Shown: positions 10,319 to 17,500 of the stretch, piece by piece
Position numbering within the stretch: position 1 is the first letter of the stretch
Layout: every line of letters starts with the position of its first letter
Origin: Neocallimastix lanati (nom. inval.)
Taxonomy: Eukaryota > Neocallimastigomycota > Neocallimastigomycetes > Neocallimastigales > Neocallimastigaceae
Assembly: GCA_016946835.1 (NCBI GenBank)
Contig: JACVTC010000013.1
Coordinates: forward strand, 610,001 to 627,500
Direction: 5' to 3'
Length of the DNA stretch: 17,500 nucleotides
Notes under the pieces: generated by a model
Told to the model about the DNA's origin: nothing
Database searches by the model: none
Seen by the model: only the letters and a program-made list of their open reading frames with translations
Position numbers and translations under genes: made by a program

Positions 10319-10437
10319 TATTTTATTTTATTTTATTTTATTTTATTCAATCTGTACTTTATATTCATATTTCAACTATTTATTTTATTTTATTTTATTT
10401 TATTCAATCTGTATTTTATATTCATATTTCAACTATT
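10319..10437. repeat. Tandem duplication of a 57-62 bp unit
   Basis: Each unit is a (TTTTA)n head followed by TTCAATCTGTAC/TTTTATATT and CATATTTCAACTATT. The first copy has five TTTTA repeats (62 bp) and the second has four (57 bp), with one C-to-T difference. This is a recent tandem duplication. Confidence 0.88.
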
Positions 10438-12089
10438 TATTTCATTTCATTTCATTTTATTCTGTTCATAGTTCTGTTTTGATTTATTTAATATGATGGA
10501 TGATACATAAAAGCAAACTATAAAAAAAAATAATTTTTTAATAATATCTAATTTTAGTTAATTTTCTTTTTGCAATATTGAAATAAAAATAATAAAAAAA
10601 AAAAATATTAATTAAAGTTTATCATTTTTTATTTTTTCTATAAAAAGTAAAAATAATAAAAATAAAAAAAAATTAAAATTTATTTTTTTTTATTTTAAAG
10701 TTTAGGTACAATACATAAATAGAATAATGTATACAATTAAATTTAATGTATTATAAGATTACAAATAAAAATAATAATAATTTTTTTTTATTATTATTAA
10801 AATTTATAATAACTACTGTCTTTATTTTTTATTTCAATTTCATATCATTTCATTTCATTTCATTTTTATTTTATTCTATTTTATTTTGATTTGTATTTAA
10901 ATATTATAAATATCATCATTACAAGAAAAATAAATATATTAAATGAAGATAGCTATATGAAGTTTTTAACCAAAATCAAAAATATTAAAACTATATATAT
11001 AAAATAAATAAAAAAAAAAAAAAAAAAAAAAAATTAGAAAAAAAAATATACAAAAGCAATAATTAAAATATTTATAAGTTATGAAGTATAATTAAATTTA
11101 ATTATTAAATAAAAGTAAAGTATGAATATTAAAAACATTTCATTGTATTTAAAATATAATATTGTTAGTCTATTATATATTAACTATTTTATAAAATAAG
11201 TGTATGAATTTAAAATTAAAAATTAATTTTATATAATATTATTTTTTTTTATCTCAAACAGTAATTCTTTGGTATTTTAAATTAATTTTTTTTTTTCTTA
11301 AATATATACAGAATATTTCATTGAAAATGAAAAAGTCAATTTTTTAAAATTTATTATTCAAGATAATAATTTCAATGAGTTTGAATGAAATAAAATTTAA
11401 ATTTTTATATAAACGAAGACTATTTAAATAAAGTATTTTCATTCCTAATATTGAATTTAAAAATACACTGTTTAAAATATTAATTCTGTTTTAATAATAT
11501 ATTTTATATAATAAGCAAAAATAAAAAATTTTTCTTAATAATTTTTCTGAAACTAAATATTCTTGATAATTTCTTTTAAATATTTCTTAAAGTACATTCT
11601 TTATTATTTTTTAATTTCTATAACTCGAAAATTTCAGTATAAATATTTATAATAGTTTCTATTAGATTTATATATAAATAATAATATTACTATTTTGCAC
11701 TTTTTTTTTTTTTTCAAAAGAAAATTATATAAATATATATATATATTTTTTGTTTTTTGCTTTTTTGCTTTTTGTGAAGGCTTATAACTAGTTTTTTTTT
11801 TTTTTTTTTTTTTTTTATATTTAATGAATAATGACCAAAAAAATTAAGAAAAAAGAAAATCCAATATATTATTTCAATATATTTTAATTGATTTCAATAT
11901 ATGTTTGATACATTTTAAATACATTAGAATTAAACATAAAATATATAATTTTATATAAAATTATATAAATTTTTAAATATATTAAAATTTTAAAAAAGTT
12001 TTATTTTTTTATATTTCTTCTTTTTTTATGTTAATATATTTAAAATTAAATCAAATGTATTAAACTATATAAAATAATATATTAACTAT

Positions 12090-12146
12090 AGAATAAAAAA
12101 AAAAATAAAAAAAAACCAAAAAAAAAACCAAAAAAAAAAAAAAATA

Positions 12147-12190
<44 letters not shown>

Positions 12191-12240
12191 AAAAAGAAAA
12201 AAAAAAAAAATAAAAATAAAAATAAAATAATAAAAATAAT
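12090..12240. repeat. A-rich low-complexity tract
   Basis: About 150 bp of nearly pure A is broken by single T, G or CC. It has no coding potential. It may exclude nucleosomes, as long poly(dA:dT) tracts do. Confidence 0.9.
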
Positions 12241-12424
12241 TAAATAAAGTCTTTGTTGAAATTAATTATCATCAATAATAAGAAGTCAATAATCAATCAA
12301 TAAATTTACATAAAAATATTAAATATTTTACGTATATATTATATTAGAGCGAAAAAGAAATAAAAAAAAAAAATAAAAAAAAATATAATAACTATAATAA
12401 ATATAAATTGTAAAAGAAAATATA

Positions 12425-12459
<35 letters not shown>

Positions 12460-13036
12460 AACTAACTAAAAAGAAATTTAAAATTAACAACTTTGTAAAT
12501 AGTTTATCAAATTTTTATAATATGTATATTTTATTTATATAAAAAATTGAAAAATTATTAATGTTTATTTTATAATTATTGTTTTTTTTTTTTTTTTTTT
12601 TTTATTGAAAAACTTTATTTTAAATTTTCCTAAAACTTCTTAAAAAAAAAAAAAGGAATCCTATGTTTAAACAAGAATATAAATTTCTCTAGAATTGAAG
12701 TAATTAATGTTTTTATTTTTTATTTTTATTATTAATTTTTTTTAGCATAAATATAAAATACTGTTATTTTGAGATGTTATGTATTTATTTATTTATTTAT
12801 TTTATTATAATAAATTATAACAAATATTAATAATTTATAAATATTATGAATTAAAACTTTATATTTATTGAAAATTTAATTATTATTTTTTTTTCAAAGT
12901 AGCAAATATAATCTGTTTTTTATTTTATTTTATTTTATTTTTATTTATATTTTTATTTTTATTTTTTTAGTTTTTTTTTATATCCTAAAATAGTATATTA
13001 ATAAATATTAAGTTATTAGGTAATATAATAGCATAT

Positions 13037-13076
13037 AAAAGTAATCATCTATATATTGCAAAAGATTATTACTTTT
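13037..13076. repeat. 13 bp inverted repeat (12 of 13 paired)
   Basis: AAAAGTAATCATC at 13037-13049 and GATTATTACTTTT at 13064-13076 pair with one mismatch around a 14-nt loop. Its function is unknown. Confidence 0.55.
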
Positions 13077-13734
13077 TTCATATTACAAAAAAAAAAAAAA
13101 AAAAAACAATTCAATATAATAAAGAATAAAAATTTCATTTTAGTTCAAAATAAATAAAATTTTAAAGTTTTATTTCTGCTTTTTATAATTATTACTATTA
13201 TTATTATTTTTTATTAATTTAAATGTTTAAATTATATTATTTTTTAAAGATTTTAGATTTTGAAATAAATATGCTATTATAATACGTTTTTATTAAATAT
13301 ATATTTTTTATTTAAAATATTAATTTTAAATATTCATAATATGATATTTTTTTTCTTTTCTTTTCTTTTTTTAATATTTTATTTTTTTTAGGTTTATAAA
13401 AAAATATTAAAATACATAAATTAAGAAATATTAAATTTTATAATGATTTTTGATTTAATAAATTAATTATTTATATTATAAATAACATCATTAATTTATT
13501 TTAAATGAAATTTTACTTATATTTTATTAGGTACTATTCAATAATAATAATAAAAAAAAATAAGATTTTGTAATTTTATTTAGAGTATATTTAATTTACC
13601 AGAAGATTATTGATTTGATTATGATAATCTTATTTATACAAAATTAAATTAATATTGTTTAATTTATTCACCTTCAGAAAAGATAATAAATAAAAATATA
13701 AAACTTTTTTTAAAATTTATTTTGTTAAATAAAA

Positions 13735-13812
13735 GAAAACAAAAGCAAAAACAAAAACAAAAAATCAAAAAAAAACAAAAAAACAAAAAAACAAAAAAAC
13801 AATAACAAAAAA
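13735..13812. repeat. (CAAAAA)n-like tract
   Basis: An A-rich stretch has C at roughly every 6 to 8 bases (CAAAAA, CAAAAAAA units). It is simple sequence upstream of the FN3-coiled-coil gene. Confidence 0.85.
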
Positions 13813-13936
13813 GTAAAGGAATAAAAGTGTATGATTAGATATTTTTATTTTTTTACATATACACATTTATAAAAATTAGTTGTCAATAGATTTTTTTTTT
13901 TTTTATAAAAATATTAAATGCAGAAAATAATGAAAT

Positions 13937-14445
13937 ATGTCTTCGAAATCCGAAAATAATAGAAATCAAGATCCAGATAAGACAAAAATGTCTTTATTTA
14001 GTAAAACTATTTATTCAATAAAAGATTCATTTGAATTCTTAAAATATAAATTCCATATGATATTATCAAATATGGAAAGGTATTTGTTTATTTTAATATT
14101 TTGTTGTTAAAAAATAAAAAATTTTTATTATTAATTAACCTATATAATTTTTATTAATGAAATATCTAGTCACAAAGCTTTCGAATTTTATGCCTTGTAT
14201 ATTTTGATAAGGTAAATTATTTAAAGAATTTTGATTATTAGTTTAAATTAAAATTTAAAATTATTGTATTTTATTTATTATTATGTAAAATTTGAAATCC
14301 ATGTTTTTTATCAATATATTATAAAATTTAAAACAATGTATATATATATATATATATATTTTTTTATACTTAATTATCAATTTTTAAGTATTATTGAGAT
14401 TTAAAATTTATATTGCCATTATTATTAATAATATAATTTTTATTA

Positions 14446-14478
<33 letters not shown>

Positions 14479-15668
14479 AAATATATTTTATTATAATTAT
14501 CTAATTTATAACAATTTTAAATTGAAATAATTGTTATATTTTCAATTAAAGTGCTTTATCATCAATTACAAGTTTAAAATGGGATTGGATGTATCTTACT
14601 TTAATATCGTTAAAAGTATTAATAAATGCTAATTATATAGGATTTGCTCCATTGTTTATTGTCATATCAATTTATTTATTTTTAGGAATTTCAATATATT
14701 TATCTATACCATTTTCAATAACATCAGAATTATTAGATTTGAGTATACCGTATGTTCTTTATTATTCCTTAAAGAAATTGGGTTTTATTAGAGATTTCAA
14801 TTTTGAATATACATATATTGTTACAGCAGCATTTTTATTAATCCAAATAATAGTATGGTTAAGTTTTTTTATTAAACCTTTATTAGCAATCACAAGATTT
14901 ATATTTTTATCTTTATTTTCAAAGGATAATATTATAAAATCAGAGTTATTTTTTAAGAATAGCAAATCCCTATTTTCTGAATTTATTTTGGTAGAAGATA
15001 AAAAGGATTTTGGAAATGGTATAATGAGAATACTTAAGTTATTAAATTTTGAACTTAATAATGTATTAGCAGCGCATTGTACTACATTTTTAATTTTTCT
15101 TATAATATATCATAGTTATAATACAATAAAAACAAATTTTGAATTAATATGTTCATTGTTAGGCATTATAATACCGAGTTCACCGATACTTACTATAAAA
15201 GATCTAACAGAGAATAGTGTAGAACTATATTGGTTTGAACCTAAAGATAATAAAAAATCAATATTTGATCTAGGGCTAAAAGATATTGCTAAACTGTTTT
15301 ATTATTATATTACATATCCATTTCATCAACATAGAAAATCAGATTCATCACAGTCTAATTCAGATGTTGACAATACCCTATCTGATTTAATTAGTGTATC
15401 AAAACAACATGGTGAAAATACATATCATTTTGCCCTAAATAATAATACCATTAATACAAAAGATACCAGTAATACTACTAATACTACTACTACTACCACA
15501 AATAATAAACTTAAATTTCCAAAATCAACATCTACAACTAATTTTACAACGACACATTACGAAATAAATTCAGAGCTTACCAATAGTTTACAAGATATCA
15601 ATACAGACAACCAACAAAGTTTGTCATCTTTAGAAGAAGATAATAAAGAAAATGAAAGTGATAATATA

Positions 15669-15699
<31 letters not shown>

Positions 15700-17500
15700 T
15701 ATTAAATAATAAAAGAGAAAAAGGAAAAATAGGATATATTATTAAAAATGGTAGTGATCATGATCTTAATGTAAATAGTAAGATTTTAGTCGATGGAAAA
15801 GAAGTTGAAATTAAACAATTTGCAGATAAAATTAATAGAGAAATTAAACAATTAGAAAGTCAAATTAATCCTATGGATAATGCAACTGGTTTGAAATTAT
15901 TTCTATATAAATACGGCTTTCATAAGAGAAATGAAATTGCATATCAAGTTGAAGTTAATGGCTATATATTAAATGAAGAAAAAATAAATGAAAAACATAT
16001 TATTATTAATGGATTGAAACCTTCAACATCCTATAAAATTCGAATTTGGTCTATAATGAATAATAGAATTAAATCACCATCTTCTTTTATTAATGTTCAA
16101 ACGTTAAAATCTTATACTGAAAGTTTAAGTAAAGGTAAGACAAAACATTTTTTCTATTAATTATATAATATGTTATGTTATGTTATATTATGTTATTTAT
16201 TTATTTTAAATGCCTTTTTATATATTTAATTTTTTTATCATGTTATTTTTTTTTTTTTTTTTTTTTTTGTAGAAATGACAATATTATGTTATTGTTTTAT
16301 ATGTGATATTTATAATATTATTAATATTTTATTTGATAAATAATTTGTATATTAAATATTTGTTATATTTAAAAAATATTTTATTTTGAATATAAATATA
16401 TATTTTATAATATTAAATACTTTTTTTTTTTTTTACTTCTAAATACATAATATATTATATATAATAAATATAATATATAATATATAATATATTATAGTTC
16501 TTTATTTTAACTTTTTTTTTTTTTTTTTTTTTATAAAAATAATTTAATATAATAGCAAAAGTTTCAAAGACAAATATAAATGAAAAACCGGAAGAATCAA
16601 TTGAAGATCATTTAAAAACTATTGCAAAAATAGATAATGATATTAATGAAATTAATAAAGAATTTGAAAAATTAAAAAGACAAAGATTAGAATTTACAAA
16701 ACAAGTTAATGATATTAATGATCAATATAAAGAAGAGGAAATTCCTTTGAGAAAACAATTGGATGAATTAAAGATTGAAAAAAATGAAGTAGATGAAGAG
16801 AAATTACAATATAAAGGTGAATTAAAAGAATTAAAGGAAGAAAAAAGAAGAGTTGATTTAGTGAAATCGCAAAGAGAACAAGGATTAAAAACAAAAGAAA
16901 GAGGTAAACAACAAATAATTGATAGATGTAATAGAACGCAAGCAGATATTAATAAATTACAAAAAGATTTGCAAAGATTAGAGGAAAAAGAGCAATCATT
17001 TAATGTTACTTATGAAAATGCTAAAAAGGAGTATAATGAAGAGAAAAAGAAGTATATAAAGGAACAAAATAAATTAAAGGATAAATTAAAAGAAGAAAAA
17101 AAATATCATAAATCACTTGTTAAAGAATTAAATGATAAAAAATCAAAATTTAAACAATTTGAACTTTCACGAAAGAAACTCTTACAAGATAGTCGTGAAC
17201 GTAATAAGGAAAAATTAAAGGTAGATGAGGAATATAAAATTCTTTCAAAGAAGTATAAGGAATTAAAGGAAAAGAATAATTCCTTAAAGAATCAATTAAA
17301 ATTTGAAAATAAAGAAAAAATTAAGTTACTTCAAGATCTCAATGAAATTCATCAACAAAGTGATAGTGATGAATCTTCAGATATTGATGATAATGATGAT
17401 GTTATGCTAGAACATGTAGATTCATCAATTTCTGACGATTTAGCTTCTAATAGTACATTATCTAAATCTGCATCAGATCCTTCAACTAATACACCTAGTT
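13937..17500 (+). CDS. Membrane-anchored fibronectin III / coiled-coil protein (partial, at least 904 aa)
   Basis: Exons are 13937-14079, 14170-14211, 14552-16134 and 16556 to the window edge; each Ser or Ala codon split by an intron restores correctly. ATG 13937 begins MSSKSENNRNQDPDK; the ATGs just upstream are in another frame and stop quickly. Hydrophobic segments lie near residues 91-111, 149-169, 232-252 and 260-269. The FN3 start (about 271-292, LTENSVELYW) and FN3 end (523-579, IAYQVEVNGY through GLKPSTSYKIRIWSI) are separated by about 230 residues rich in Asn, Thr and Ser, with a nine-Asn run. Exon 4 codes some 270 residues of Lys/Glu/Leu coiled coil, including KTKERGKQQIIDRCNRTQ, then an acidic Ser/Asp-rich stretch, still open at the edge. 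Fungi have a family with an N-terminal membrane region, FN3 and coiled coil; its function is not established to my knowledge. Exon 4 has no nearby ATG and is seen only by splicing. Confidence 0.85.

Larger units (their letters stand above)
8740..13936. other. 5.2 kb AT-rich gene-poor spacer
   Basis: No convincing gene was found on either strand. The spacer is built of A and T homopolymers (45 T at 9541-9585), TTTTA/TTTCA pentanucleotide patches (about 9666-9683, 10320-10460, 10840-10880, 12920-12940), an A-rich tract at 12090-12240, a (CAAAAA)n-like tract at 13735-13812, and TA runs. The minisatellites and duplications are listed separately. The promoter of the FN3 gene should lie at its right end. 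Confidence 0.6.

Noticed and set aside
14762-14965. Minus-strand 67-codon ORF
   Set aside because: It lies antisense within the large FN3-protein exon and shows no coding features of its own.

Overview
The window looks like nuclear DNA of a very AT-rich fungus, most plausibly an anaerobic gut fungus (Neocallimastigomycota). The reasons are extreme A+T content, long A/T homopolymers and tetranucleotide arrays between genes, many short AT-rich GT-AG introns, kilobase-scale gene-poor spacers, and a membrane + fibronectin III + coiled-coil protein of a type I associate with fungi. Dictyostelids share the base composition and Asn runs, but the 5 kb empty spacer fits them less well. The genetic code is standard: intact genes encode Gln as CAA/CAG and end on TAA.

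Layout. (1) 44-463, minus strand: the 5' part (two exons) of DAD1/OST2, an oligosaccharyltransferase subunit; it runs off the left edge inside intron 2. (2) 464-2198: AT-rich divergent spacer. (3) 2199-4058, plus strand: an eight-exon gene for a TMX-type thioredoxin-fold ER membrane protein (288 aa). Its redox motif is CKLC, it has one transmembrane helix, and it ends in a KKXX retrieval motif. (4) 4059-about 4770: spacer with two perfect inverted repeats. (5) About 4770-5760: a decayed Ty3/gypsy-type Gag relic, visibly less AT-rich than its surroundings. (6) 5780-6880: spacer with two adjacent hairpins and a 169 bp AAAT array. (7) 6884-about 8730, plus strand: a dead copy of RRP9 (U3 snoRNP WD40 protein) that keeps its introns but has stops, frameshifts and a central deletion. 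(8) 8740-13936: about 5.2 kb of AT-rich spacer with minisatellites and tandem duplications and no convincing gene. (9) 13937-17500 and beyond, plus strand: a four-exon (so far) gene for a membrane-anchored protein with an FN3 domain and a long coiled coil, open at the right edge.

Functional links. The two genes at the left, transcribed away from each other, both encode ER proteins (N-glycosylation and disulfide chemistry). The middle 4 kb is a graveyard of a retroelement and a ribosome-biogenesis gene. I see no CRISPR, tRNA, rRNA or bacterial-type system, and no clear case for a wholly new system. The more unusual points are the split FN3 domain, the CKLC active site and the paired hairpins beside the retroelement relic.
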